In this document: piece after piece, positions 1 to 10,243 of the stretch
Position numbering within the stretch: position 1 is the stretch's first letter
How the letters are laid out: every line of letters starts with the position of its first letter
Position numbers and translations under genes: made by a program
Origin: Impatiens glandulifera
Taxonomy: Eukaryota; Streptophyta; Magnoliopsida; Ericales; Balsaminaceae
Assembly: GCF_907164915.1 (NCBI RefSeq)
Contig: NW_025919140.1
Coordinates: 474,680-538,679, forward strand
Direction: 5' to 3'
Length of the DNA stretch: 64,000 bases
Notes under the pieces: model-generated
The model's input: the letters and a program-made list of their open reading frames with translations, nothing else
Told to the model about the DNA's origin: nothing
Database searches by the model: none

Positions 1-2
1 TC

Positions 3-210
3 AGGTCTCACATAGTTCACAACTTATGAGATTATGAACTTTGATGTATGTAATGAGCAATGAATGCATGTTATACGAAATGAAATGTCTATCATCTTCT
101 TTCGATAATTTATAATGGTGACCGCACCTTGGATGGGTTGCCTACGTACTCTCGAGAGACATTAGGTCTGACGTAGTTCACAACTTATGAGTTATTAACT
201 TTGATGTATG
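3..210. repeat. Direct repeat of about 47 bp downstream of TAT-H integrase
   Basis: Positions 3-50 and 164-210 are near-identical, both containing TAGTTCACAACTTATGAG followed by AACTTTGATGTATG. The spacing is about 161 bp. The repeat lies between the integrase end and the (unseen) 3' LTR. No coding role is visible; it looks like a tandem repeat in the 3' untranslated region. Confidence 0.7.
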
Positions 211-228
211 GGATTCGACACGCATGCT

Positions 229-1878
229 TTAGACGAAGTATATTTTGAGCATGTCGACATTGAAGGGTGCTGAGAGTTCTTCTCCGTCCAAGGTGGTCAA
301 TCTCGTGGCGCCGCCTGAAATGACCTTCTTGACGAGGTAGGGTCCTTCCCATGGTGTTTGGAATTTCCCTCTAGGGTCTAGTATCCGTAAGTTCTTCTTT
401 AGAACTAAATCGCCTTCCTTAATGTTCTGAGGTTTCACCTTATTGTTGAAAGCTCTGGTCATTCTTCTTTGGTATGCTTGTGTGTGACATAATGCGTCTA
501 ACCTCTTGTCTTCCATAAGGGATAGCTGATTGTACCGTGACTTACACCAATCTTCCTCCACTACTTGTGTCTCGAGTAAAACTCTTAAAGTAGGAACTTC
601 GATTTCGATAGGTTGCACTGCATCCATTCTGTAGACCAATTCAAATGGCGTTTCTCCCGTTGACGTTCAAATGTTTGTTTTATATCCCCATAAGGCGTAT
701 AGAAGCTTCTCGTGCCAATCCTTGTACGTCTGAGTCATCTTCTTGATGATAGTGATGATGTTCTTGTTGGCTGCCTCTACTGCGCCGTTTGTTTGAGGAC
801 GATAAGGTGAGGATTTGGTGTGTTGAAGTCGAAGGCCTTAGTCTGTGCCAGTCCCCGAGTAATAAGTTTATATTCATAGTATACTTTTAAAACCAGTGTT
901 CCAGGTAAGACTTTCTATAGTCGCATTCCTCTGCTGTCCCCTTTTTGAGGAGTGAATAAATAGTTTCATCCAGTTCCTTACGAGTGTACCAATTCCCCTC
1001 CAGCCAGTCTTAAGCCAAAAGTCTCTTATCACATCACAAGCCGGAAGGGAAATCCTAGACGAGGAACTCACACTCGCTGGTTAAGTAGTCCTCCAAACCA
1101 TGGGAAGAAAACATATGTATTCATCTAGTACTATGAGTACTTCTCCCCGGAAGTGTCCACCATTGTCTGAGATCAAGGCATGAGGAACTCCATAACGTGC
1201 AATGATGTTATTTCGTATGAACTTGGCAACATGTGATGACCTGAAAACCTTGTATGATTAAGATTCGACCCACTTTGTGAAATAATCTATAGCTACAAGG
1301 ATTAATTCGTGTCCATTTGAAGCGTGAGGATAAATTTTCCCGATGATATCTATTCCCCATGTCGAGAATGGCCATGGTGAAGTCATGTTGTAAAGTAGAG
1401 ATGTTGGGGTGTGCTTCAAGTTCGCGTAAACTTGACATTGATGACACTTCTTAACATATTCTACACATTCTTGTTCCATGTTCTGACAGTAATAGCCAAA
1501 GCGAAGGATCTTTTTAGCGAGTGCTGATCCATTCATGTGTGGGCCACATGTTCCTGCGTGTACTTCCTTCATGATCTGTGATGCTTGAGGCTGGTCGATG
1601 CATAACATGTTCTGACCGTCAAAGGAGCATCGATATATCTTTCCTTCTAGTAGCACATAGTTGGTTGCGTATTGGCGTAGAGCTCTCCTCTTTTGGAAGT
1701 GTGAACGATACTCTCCATGCTCAGCGTACTTCTGTAGAGGTTCGAACCAAGGTTTGGGCGCCACTTCGGTGTTGGCAATCGTCCTCTTCTTGAAGTCTCG
1801 TTTCTGTTTCTGACGAATCTTCAAAGGCTTGATTTTGATTCCTTCCGGGATTTGCGTCATGGCTGCTAACTTGGCCAA
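229..1878 (-). pseudogene. pol: TAT-H integrase region of pol, broken
   Basis: This would insert element cDNA into host DNA. From 1,878 downward: an HHCC zinc-binding domain (HAGTCGPH...CHQCQ), then the core with first Asp in WGIDIIG, second Asp in ISDNGGHFRG near 1,150, and the Glu in TNGAVEAANKN near 780. The C-terminal part (ARAFNNKVKPQNIKEGDLVL, then DPRGKFQTPWEGPYLV) ends at 229. It is non-functional: a stop follows FTKWVES, another follows GYKTNI, the frame changes, and about 270 extra bases split the second Asp from the Glu. The family assignment is firm; the exact clade is inferred. Confidence 0.85.
845..1117. other. Extra segment of about 270 bp inside TAT-H integrase
   Basis: The second catalytic Asp motif and the downstream TKSSPYRPQTNG motif should be about 30 codons apart but are about 115 apart. 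Integrase-like sequence stops near 1,117 (VLDEY) and resumes near 840 (LQHTKSSPYRPQ). The DNA between has no recognised family, no terminal repeats that I can see and no long open frame. It could be a small insertion or filler DNA from repair. The boundaries are approximate. Confidence 0.5.
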
Positions 1879-1992
1879 AGCGTCTGCGAATCGATTCTGA
1901 CTTCTCAGAGCATGTGTGAATGTTACATGTTCAAACTTTTCTATAAGAGTCGATAAGTGTTGATGGTAGGGTTTGAGGTTGTCTCCTTTGAC

Positions 1993-2397
1993 TTAACATT
2001 CACCATTAGCTTTTGAAATGACTAAGTTTGAGTCTCCTACTACTTCTAGACGTCTCGCTCCTTTTTCATGAGCAATCTTCAAGCCAGAGATGCACGCTTC
2101 ATACTCTGCCTCATTGTTCGTCACTTCATATTCGAGCTTGACTGAGATTGGGTTGTATGTTCCCATAGGATCGATGAGTAGTATTCTGATGCCATAACCT
2201 TTTTTTCCTGAAGCTCCATCGAATAATAGCTTCCATGTTGTAGGGTTAACAGTCATCACTTCATCGTCTGGGAATACTAACTCCTCTTCGTCTTCAACTA
2301 CGATTGGTTGGTCTGCGAGAAAATCTGCTACAACGCTCCCCTTGATAGATTTCTGAATTGTGTACACGATGTCGTACTCTATATCATCATCATCCAC
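1993..2397 (-). pseudogene. pol: TAT-H RNase H domain of pol
   Basis: RNase H removes RNA from the RNA/DNA hybrid during reverse transcription. Visible motifs are LLFDGASGKKGYG (first Asp), NNEAEYEACISGL (Glu) and VVGDSNLVISKANGEC (Asp), in the usual order. A stop follows NGEC and another precedes the segment near 2,398, so it is detached from RT and integrase. The upstream stretch YDIVYTIQKSIKGSVVADFL is the usual linker between RT and RNase H in plant gypsy elements. Confidence 0.85.
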
Positions 2398-2399
2398 TT

Positions 2400-3414
2400 A
2401 GCTAACCTCGGAGACAAAAGCGTAGCCTGTCATGCGCTTGCTTATTTAGTAGACCGCGACTTCCATCTTTTCCTCGTTTTCTTGGGCTAGTAGATTACCC
2501 ATTGCATTTTCCGTGACTGTTAAGTATAGGATTAGCGGTACGCCTGGTCTTGGTGGCATCAGAATGGGAGGATTCTTGAGGTATCCCTTAATCTTCTCGA
2601 ATGCGTTCTGACAAGCGTCATCCTAAACGAATCCTTCATTTTTCCTTAAAAGTTTAAACAAAGGATCATATGTCATAGTCAACTTGTTTATGAATCGACT
2701 TATATACTGGATCTTTCCTAGAAAGCCTCGCACTTCTTTCTCGCTTCGTGGAGATGGCATTTCCGTGATCGCTTCTATCTTGCTCGGATCAACCTCAATT
2801 CATCTTTGCATGATTAAGAAGCCTAACATCTTTCTTGTTGTCACTCAAAATGTGCACTTCTTTAGATTGAGCCTAAGTTGGAACTTCCTTATGCGTTGTA
2901 AGAATTTGTCAAGATGTTGGATGTGCCCTTCTCGATCTTTTGATTTGACAATCATATTGTCGACATAGACTTCTACCTCCTTGTGGATCATATCGTGAAG
3001 AATCATCGTGGCAGCTCGTTGATATGTTGCTCCTGCGTTCTTCAGCCCGAAAGGCATGACTCGATAACAAAATGTTCCAACTTCTGTGATGAACGTTGTC
3101 TTCTCCTTGTCTTCTGGAGCCATCAGTACTTGGTTGTAGACTAAGAATCTGTCCATGAATGATAGGAGTTGATTGCTTGTTGCATGATACCCTAGCACGT
3201 CGATGTGTGGTAGTGGGAAACTATCTTTAGGGCTTGCTTTGTTTAGATCTCGATAGTCTACACATACTCGGATCTTTCCATCTTTCTTTGCGACTGAGAC
3301 TACATTGGTGATCCACTCTGGGTAATCTACCACTTCAAGGAATCCTGCGTCGAGCTGTTTCTGAATTTCCTCCTTGATCTTGTACATGATGTTTGCCTTC
3401 ATTCTTCGGAGCTT
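2400..3414 (-). pseudogene. pol: TAT-H reverse transcriptase domain, catalytic Asp changed
   Basis: This would copy the element RNA into DNA. From 3,414 downward: KIKEEIQKQLDAGFLEVVDY, KKDGKIRVCVDYRDLN, FMDRFLVYNQ (first Asp), VMPFGLKNAGATYQR, then YVDN where YVDD is expected, then the thumb/connection segment (KEVRGFLGKIQYISRF, PPRPGVPLILYL) to about 2,400. The last catalytic Asp is Asn at about 2,955-2,957. Stops interrupt the connection region. The start fuses directly in frame to gag-like sequence with no protease between, so a deletion is inferred. Confidence 0.88.
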
Positions 3415-3850
3415 TGGGATGATCTTAGCGTCGATTAGATCTTGAATCTTTTGTTTGAGAGGGAAACAATAATTAGTGGAATGCCCTCTAGTCTAGTGAT
3501 ATCCGTACCACTCATTTGCGAACTTTCCCATTACTTCTCTCCTAGGTTCCGGTGTTAACGTTTGAATCAACTTCTTTTGTAACAAGTCCTTAAGGCCTTC
3601 GACAATGACATCCCCAAGTCGTCAAATTTTCCACGAGGTGGAGCAATAGTGGCACTCCTTGCTAGTGATGATTGTTGACTTTGTTTAGGAGAAACGGGTT
3701 CTCTTGATGAGCATTTTGTCCTTGAGTTTAATGCGCTTGTCTGACTCTTGTTCTGAATAGACCTTTCTATAACATTCCAACCGTAGATGAACGCTCTACA
3801 TTCCCTTTCCATCTCTTGTCGCATGATCTTTGGATGAAGGGGTTTAATTG
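3415..3850 (-). pseudogene. gag: TAT-H gag, C-terminal part
   Basis: This is structural (capsid/nucleocapsid) protein of the gypsy element. Readable pieces are TIKPLHPKIMRQEMERECRA next to the SIRE-A junction, KFDDLGMSLSKAL in the middle, and MGKFANEWYGYH, a stop, then TRGHSTNYCFPLKQKI at the end, a degenerate zinc-knuckle-like HX4C stretch. It should join the gag N-terminus at 17,929-18,052 on the other side of SIRE-A. One in-frame TAG (after WYGYH) and frame changes make it non-functional. Confidence 0.75.
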
Positions 3851-3855
3851 TCGCA
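3851..3855. other. Target-site duplication TCGCA, left of SIRE-A
   Basis: TCGCA precedes the LTR start TGATAAG. The same five bases occur at 17,929-17,933, one base after the CCTAACA end of the right LTR. The one-base slip (an extra A at 17,928) may be a mutation or an LTR ending in CAA. Removing SIRE-A and one TCGCA rejoins TAT-H gag in frame. Confidence 0.75.
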
Positions 3856-5119
3856 TGATAAGAAAAATTAAGAAAGTTGATTTTCAAACCGGCCATACAT
3901 TACAAGTTTTGAATATTTATTCTAAATAATCAAAAAGGGAGAAATTGATAAGAAAAATTAAGTAAAGTTAATTTTTGGAACCGGCTAGAAAAACTAAACA
4001 ATTGTTAACTTCTATGTGCAGGAACAGATCAAATCGTATAAACCGGCTGGAGCCTCGTGAACTGGCTGTTGAAACACTTCAAAGAAATCCAGTTCCAAGT
4101 TATCAAGTCAAGATCAGAGGAACCGGTTTTAACTCTCTCAAGAGACCGGCTAGCAAAGACAAAGTTTACATTCCAGCCGGACTATACTATGTAAGAAACA
4201 AACCGGAAACTACAATCTGCAGAAGTGACATAATATGACGAAATAGACGTGTCTCGAAGAGATAAAAGAAGATAAAATCCGATCAGAAGGTGCATGCTTG
4301 ACACGTGTCCGAATCTGCAAACCGGCAACGTCACATTTACCTGAGGAATCCCTACATGTTTGCCAAGTGTTGAGGAAGGTGAAGCGTGCAAGCAACCTCC
4401 CTGCACCTGCGAGATGTTGGATCAACCAATCCCACGGTGAGAGAAGAATGTGACCGTTGGGATCGTCCTTGCTATAAAAGGAAGACGAAGCGACCTCATT
4501 AATGACAGACAACAGAACGAACGATAAAGCGAAACAATTTACGAAAATCTTAGAGAGATAAAGAAATCTTACGAACGATCCAAAACCGGTGTGTCATAAA
4601 CCGGAAGTTTTCTGTGTGTATTTGTGTTGTGTTATTGTATTACATCAAAAGTGAGTTGGTGTAACCGGCGAGTAGCGAGTTGGGCTCGACCGGTATTGTA
4701 AGTGGTGTAACTTTGAAAGTTAGTGGAGATCCTTCTCATAACCTGAGAAGAAGGGGTGACGTATGAGAGTTTGCTCCGAACATCCATAAAAAATCCTGTC
4801 TCGCGTTATTTCCTTCATTTACTGCTTACTCACTTAATTTAACCAAAACAATCTTACTCCGTATATCAAAAACCGGTTCACTCATATCCTTAAAACCGAC
4901 TCCTTCTAAACATCATCTAAGTCGCATACGTTGCTTCAGACTGAAACAGACATTTCCGCCCTTGAACCCGGTTCAAGAGTCTGTGACAGTTTGCGAAGTG
5001 CTAAGAACGGTTATAGTCTCTAACCGGACTATCACCAAAGTGTTGTGTGTGTTGTAAGCGGCCACCCTTCCTGAAACCGGAAACACCCCGGCCCTCCAAG
5101 GGCGTCCCCGATCCTAACA
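3856..5119 (+). repeat. SIRE-A 5' LTR
   Basis: It starts TGATAAGAAAAATTAAG and ends GATCCTAACA, two to three bases before the primer site. Length is 1,264 bp against 1,315 bp for the right copy. The difference is mainly a stretch of about 50 bp present at about 17,047-17,097 and missing here between GAAG microhomologies. A second polypurine-like AAAAAGGGAGAAATT sits inside the LTR near 3,931-3,947. The block GGGGTGACGTA...TCCGAACATCCATAAAAA near 4,752-4,792 is shared with the other SIRE LTRs. Confidence 0.92.
4451..4479 (+). promoter_or_regulatory. SIRE-A LTR core promoter: MSA-like MYB site plus TATA
   Basis: TGACCGTTGGG (4,451-4,461; reverse CCCAACGGTCA) matches the plant M-phase element consensus YCYAACGGYYA. 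The TATA box TATAAAAG (4,473-4,480) follows 11 bp later. The same pair occurs in the 3' LTR (about 17,259-17,288). Transcription would be expected to begin around 4,505. Function is inferred from motif match only. Confidence 0.6.
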
Positions 5120-5121
5120 AG

Positions 5122-5133
5122 TGGTATCAGAGC
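5122..5133 (+). other. SIRE-A primer-binding site (initiator Met tRNA type)
   Basis: TGGTATCAGAGC lies two bases after the LTR end. This is the usual complement to the 3' end of plant initiator methionine tRNA, used to prime minus-strand DNA in copia elements. Confidence 0.9.
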
Positions 5134-5164
5134 GAGGTTCTTAGCACTCAAGCAACCGAAGAAG

Positions 5165-7014
5165 ATGGGAAGCATGACCCACAGCGACAAGCCGCCAATG
5201 CTAAACAGTGAAGCGTTTAGCAGTTGAAAGAAACAGATGTATCTACATCTGATCACGTTAAATGATGAGATGAGTCGAATCCTGAAAGAGGTACCGATCA
5301 AGATCAACAAGGAGTTAGACCAATGGACAAATGAAGATCGAAGACGGAGTAACCTGGACAACCATTGCATGAGGCACATCTATAAGGCTATAAATGATAA
5401 CACCTTGAACAAGATCTCAGACTACGATAATGCAAAGGAAGCTTGGGAAACGATCATTCAGATCCATGAGGGAAACGAAAGAACAAAGGAGAACAAAATC
5501 TTGGTGGTTACACGGAAATATGAAAACATCAGGATGAAAACGGGGGAAAACATGAAAGAATTCAGTAACTGGTTCACCAGTGTGGTGAACGAGCTTCAAA
5601 CACTCGGAAAGAAGTACGACAACCGAGAAGTAATCATTAAAGCCTTAAGATCACTGCCGAGCACTTGGGATATCAAGACCATGATGATGAGGGAATCAAG
5701 CACCCTCGGGCAAATGAAGTTGCATGATGTATTTGAGGATTTAAAAGTCTACGAGTTCGAGATTAAGTCTCGGATCGAAGATGAAGCATCCACATCAACC
5801 GCAACCAGAGCTTTGGTTACATCGGTGGAACCGCGGTCCAAGTATCAACCGTTCCGGCTCCAGTCAAAAATGCTGATCAGATTAGTGAAGATGTGATGGT
5901 GATGCTAGCTCAGAAATTTGGGAGATTCATGAAGAAGAGCCAGCCACCATCTAACAACGATTTTAATTATAATTATGTAGATAAATCAAATAAAAGATGC
6001 TATAATTGTGACGGTTTTGGACATTTCAGGTCAGAATGCAGAAAACCGAGGAGAGACGACAGAAAACCGGAAGGAAACTATCAAGGAAACTATCAAGGCA
6101 ACCGGTACCAAGGGAACAACTACCGGAGAAATGATAACCAACGGAACGACTACCGGAGAAACGATGACCAGCATGCTGACGAAGGGAAGGAGATTCAGAA
6201 AGCACTCATTGCATCCGACGGTGGAAGCGAATGGGCGTACTCCGACAACGAAGACAATGAAGAAAGGGTAACATATTTCATGGCAAACGACGAAGAGGTA
6301 TTTGATTTCTCTTCTGATGAGTTCTCTAAGGATGATTTGATTTTTGCACTCAACGAAATGGTCGCTGAGTTCAGAAACATATCTGCATACATACCGACTC
6401 CGGTAGAACCTAAAACTGTAGATTCAAGTAGTGTCGCAGTTAAGACATGTGAAACCGCAATATATGGACCGGATGAACTATTCTCAGATACTGAGAAGAC
6501 AGTTCAACCGGTAACCGAAACCGATGAACGAGCACTGTATGTTACGGCTGCGTGGGAGAGATCTCGTCAAGCGGTAAAACATATGTGCAATTATAAAAGA
6601 CATCCTAAATGTAGATTTGGTATCGGTTACGAACCAAACAAACAAAATGAATCAAAACAACCTAACGGGATGAAACTCACAAAAGACAATCTTCCATTTG
6701 TAAGATTTGTCAAGAGTTCAACAACCGAAAATGATTTAAAATCGGAAGAAGAACTTAAGTATGTAAGTCCTACTGAATCAGAAAATTGGCTTCACCCTGA
6801 GAGAAGGAAAGACAACCGGAAACAAAATAAAACAAACAGATCTCGGTCTCAAAGAAACTCACCGCAACATAAGGCATTCTTGAGCAACGGTCAAGAAGTT
6901 AAGTCAAACATTATAAGAACAGATACCGGGAAAGTGATCCGACTTATTCAAGTCTGGATCCCAAAGGGACTAATCAACCATGGACCCAACTGTGTGGGTA
7001 CCAAAAAGGTGTAA
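5165..7014 (+). pseudogene. gag: SIRE-A gag
   Basis: Capsid/nucleocapsid polyprotein. Start at 5,165 (MGSMTHSDKPP). The capsid part has MYLHLITLNDEM, RRRSNLDNHCMRHIYKA and SLPSTWDIKTMMMRES. A CCHC knuckle CYNCDGFGHFRSEC (about 6,000-6,042) is followed by short NYQGN/YRRND repeats and an acidic tail ending in VWIPKGLINHGPN. Three lesions: TGA at 5,225-5,227 where Trp is expected (SSWKKQ in the family), a one-base deletion near 5,831 that shifts the frame between VTSVEP and SEDVMVMLAQKFGRF, and a two-base loss near the end that moves the stop to 7,012. Intact copies would be about 620 codons. Confidence 0.9.
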
Positions 7015-7031
7015 ATAATTCTCTTTTGCAG
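6985..7031 (+). other. Gag/pol junction with splice-acceptor-like tract
   Basis: Gag ends and pol continues in another frame. In all five copies the junction has GTACCAAAW, then TGTAAAT, then a T-rich run and YAG (here TTCTCTTTTGCAG, ending 7,031) before the protease reading frame. In copies B, D and E gag ends with TAA directly after GPN/GPK and pol lies in the +1 frame. The tract looks like a 3' splice site, but no donor can be assigned from sequence alone. Confidence 0.45.
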
Positions 7032-10000
7032 GTTAGGAGAAGCAACCAGCTAAAGAACTCGGAATGGTATCTGGACAGCGGATGTTCAAGACATATGACC
7101 GGTAACGATGAGCTACTAACCGACATCAAGTATGAAACCGGAGCAGTTATAACTTTCGGCGACAACTCGAAAGGTAAAACCGTGGGCAAGGGTAAGATTG
7201 TCCATGGTAACCTATCCATAAATAATGTATTACTGGTAGAAGAACTGCGTTTTAATCTGTTGAGTATAAGTCAAATGTGCGATGTGGGCTATAAAGTTGA
7301 ATTTCATAAAAATGCATGTTTAGTTAAAAATCAGGAAAATGATATCCTTTTAACCGATAACCGAATGGGAAATATTTACAAAGTTAATTGGAAAACTGAT
7401 TTTGAAAAATCTGTGTGCATGATAGCTGGAAATGATCCAAACTGGCTTCGGCATAAACGGTTAAACCACTTGAATTTAAAAACAATAAGCTTCATATGTT
7501 CCAAAGAACTAGTTCATGGTTTTCCAAATGTTAAGTTCTCAAAAGACAAAGTATGTGCTGCATGTCAAATGGGTAAACAAATAAAGTCATCTTTCAAAAG
7601 TAAAGGAAATTATCAATCTGAACGATGTTTAGAACTTCTGCATATGGATTTGTTTGGTCCGGTTAAAGTAACCAGTTTAGGAGGCATGCATTATACTATG
7701 GTAGTCATTGATGACTATTCTAAATTTACTTGGGTAACATTTCTAGCCTCTAAAAACCAAGCAACTCCAAACCTGATCAAATTGATTTTGAGAATACAGA
7801 ATGAAAAATCTATTCGAGTAAACAAAATCAGAAGTGATAGAGGAACTGAGTTTATAAATTGCAATTTAACCACTTTTCTTGATGATTCCAGTATTAGACA
7901 AGAGTTGTCTAGTGCCAGAACTCCTCAACAAAACGTCCTGACTGAGAGAAGAAACAGAACTCTCAAGGAAGCCGCAAGGTCAATGATAGCTAATTCGGGT
8001 ATTGCTCAAAAGTTTTGGGCTGAAGCTATCAATACCGCATGCTACACACAAAACCGATCTTTAGTAACTAAACGTTTTTCTAAAACCCCTTTTGAAATAT
8101 ACTATGATCAAATTTCAAGCATACGGTATTTTCGAATTTTTGGTAGCAAATGTTTTGTTCACAACAACGACAAGAATTACTTGACCGCTTTTGATGCTAA
8201 ATCCGATGAGGGAATAATGTTGGGATATTCAGCTGTAAGTAAAGCCTATAGGGTGTACAATACTAGGACATTAATAGTTGAAGAAACAACTCACGTTGTT
8301 TTTGATGAATCGGTTGAACGAAACACTGCATTACCCTTCGACCTTCACAACAGAATGGAAAATTTCAATATCTATTTTAATGATGAAGACGAGGTTCCGG
8401 TTTTTAGACGATTTGTCAATGATCAAGCGGTTGATGGTGAACCTCAGCCTGTTCAAGATGCCTTACCGCAGAAAGTTGACTCTTCAGTTTCTACTGAAGA
8501 AATCGGTCGGTCTGACTCTGTTCAACCTACCGATCAGTCTAACCTTGATCAGCCAACCGAAAGCTTAATAGACACGTCTCGGATAAACCTCAGAAGGAAC
8601 AAAAATCATCCTCTTGAACTAGTGATAGGTAACATATCCTCACCCGTCCGAACTAGGCAACAAAAGTTGAAACACTATGAAAACTCAGCTTTCATATCAC
8701 AAATTGAGCCGAAAAAGGTGGATGAAGCATTGTCAGATGCTGATTGGATCCTAGCAATGCAAGAGGATTAAACGAGTTTGAGAGAAATAAAGTCTGGTAC
8801 CTAGTCCCTAGACCGAAAAATAAATCGGTTATAGGAACACGATGGGTATTCAGAAATAAACTCAATGAAGACGGTTTAGTTACGAGGAACAAAGCCCGGT
8901 TAGTGGCTCAAGACTATAAACAGGAAGAAGGCGTTGATTTTGAAGAATCATTTGCTCCTGTAGCTAGACTTGAGGCCATTAGAATATTTTTAGCATATGC
9001 AGCTTTCAAAAATTTCAAAGTTTTTCAAATGGATGTTAAAAGTGCTTTTCTAAACGGTAAAGTAAATGAAGAGGTATATGTTAATCAACCTCTAGGTTTC
9101 AAAAACCCAGAACACGAAAACCATGTTTACCGGATGAACAAAGCCCTTTACGGTTTGAAACAGGCTCCAAGAGCTTGGTACGATACATTAACACAATTCT
9201 TATTTGATCACAAATTCAAAATAGGTTCAGTTGACAAAACATTTTTTAAATTTGAGAGAAAGGAACAAATATTACTCGTTCAAATGTATGTCGATGATAT
9301 TATTTTAGGATCAACCGATCCAAAATTATGTGATAAGTTTTCAAAGATGATGACTGACAGATTTCAAATGAGTATGATGGGAGAATTGAGTTTCTTCCTA
9401 GAACTTCAGGTTAAGCAGATTGAAGCCGGAACATTCATAAGTCAACCGAAGTATACAGTCGAATTATTGAAGAAGTTTGGAATGGATAAATGCGCTGAAG
9501 TGGCTACACCAATGAGTCCCTCCGTAAAGTTGGACAAAGATGAGGATGGTCAAGCCGTTGACATCACAGCATATCGAGGAATGATTGGATCATTGCTTTA
9601 TCTAACAGCCAGCCGACCTGACATTTTGTTTGCGGTTGGGGTATGCGGAAGATTCCAAGCCAATCCAAAGCAATCACATTATACTGCGGCCAAAAGAATA
9701 TTAAAATATCTGAAGGGAACTCAAGAAGTGGGACTTTGGTATCCAAAAGACTCAAGTTTCAACTTCATAAGCTACTCAGACGCTGATTACGCAGGATGCA
9801 AGATTGATAGAAAGAGTACAAGTGGAACCTGTCAGTTCCTAGGTGACCGGTTAGTTACCTGGAGCAGCAAGAAATACACCTCAGTTGCAACATCAATCGC
9901 AGAGGCAGAGTATATAACAGCCGGAAGCTGCTGTGCACAACTCCTCTGGATTCAACAACAACTAAGGGACTTCGATGTAGAAGCCAAGGAATCTCCAATA

Positions 10001-10243
10001 TTCTGTGACAACACCAGCGCGATAGCGATTACATACAATCCGGTGTTGCACTCAAGAACAAAGCACATTGATATAAAAAACCATTTCATACGGGAGCACG
10101 TTCAGGAGAAACACATCCGGTTGGAATACGTCTCGACCGAGCAACAAGTAGCAGACATATTCACAAAACCACTACAGGAAGCTAAGTTTTCTTATTTCAG
10201 GAATATTCTAGGAATTACTGATGTTAAGCAACTTATATCATGA
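7026..10243 (+). pseudogene. pol: SIRE-A pol polyprotein, one frameshift
   Basis: Domains in order: aspartic protease (EWYLDSGCSRHMTG, about 7,062-7,103), gag-pre-integrase zinc finger (RHKRLNHLN...CAACQMGK), integrase core (LLHMDLFGP, IRSDRGTEF, TPQQNVLTERRNRTL, so D-D-E is present), RT ([38 protein letters not shown]) and RNase H ([29 protein letters not shown]). A single missing base near 8,767 (MQEEL motif) ends the first frame at 8,771 and RT continues in the next frame. Otherwise it is open, so this is one of the best-preserved pol copies here. It ends [12 protein letters not shown]. No env-like membrane protein follows. Confidence 0.93.

Larger units (their letters stand above)
1..3855 (-). 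mobile_element. TAT-H, Ty3/gypsy Tat/Ogre-like retrotransposon, 3' portion
   Basis: Reading on the minus strand from 3,855 down to 1 the order is gag C-terminus, reverse transcriptase, RNase H and integrase. RT-RNaseH-INT is the Ty3/gypsy order. RT and integrase motifs (KKDGKIRVCVDYRDLN, VMPFGLKNAGATYQR, TNGAVEAANKN) resemble the plant Tat/Ogre group. The 5' part lies at 17,929-21,656, separated by the SIRE-A insertion. The 3' LTR is beyond the left edge. The copy is dead: frames are broken, protease is missing and an RT catalytic residue is changed. Confidence 0.9.

Noticed and set aside
5122..5133. tRNA-like TGGTATCAGAGC and similar sites at 55,950 and 60,568
   Set aside because: Only 11-12 bases match and each lies next to an LTR end. 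They are primer-binding sites, not tRNA genes.
6959..6966. CCCAAAG as a -1 slippery site near the SIRE-A gag end
   Set aside because: It encodes the conserved WIPKG, is lost in C, D and E, and the ancestral pol frame is +1, not -1. The match is likely coincidence.
7009..7031. A 23-base mini-intron whose removal would fuse gag and pol
   Set aside because: It restores the frame only in SIRE-A, because of a private two-base loss, and is far too short for a plant intron.
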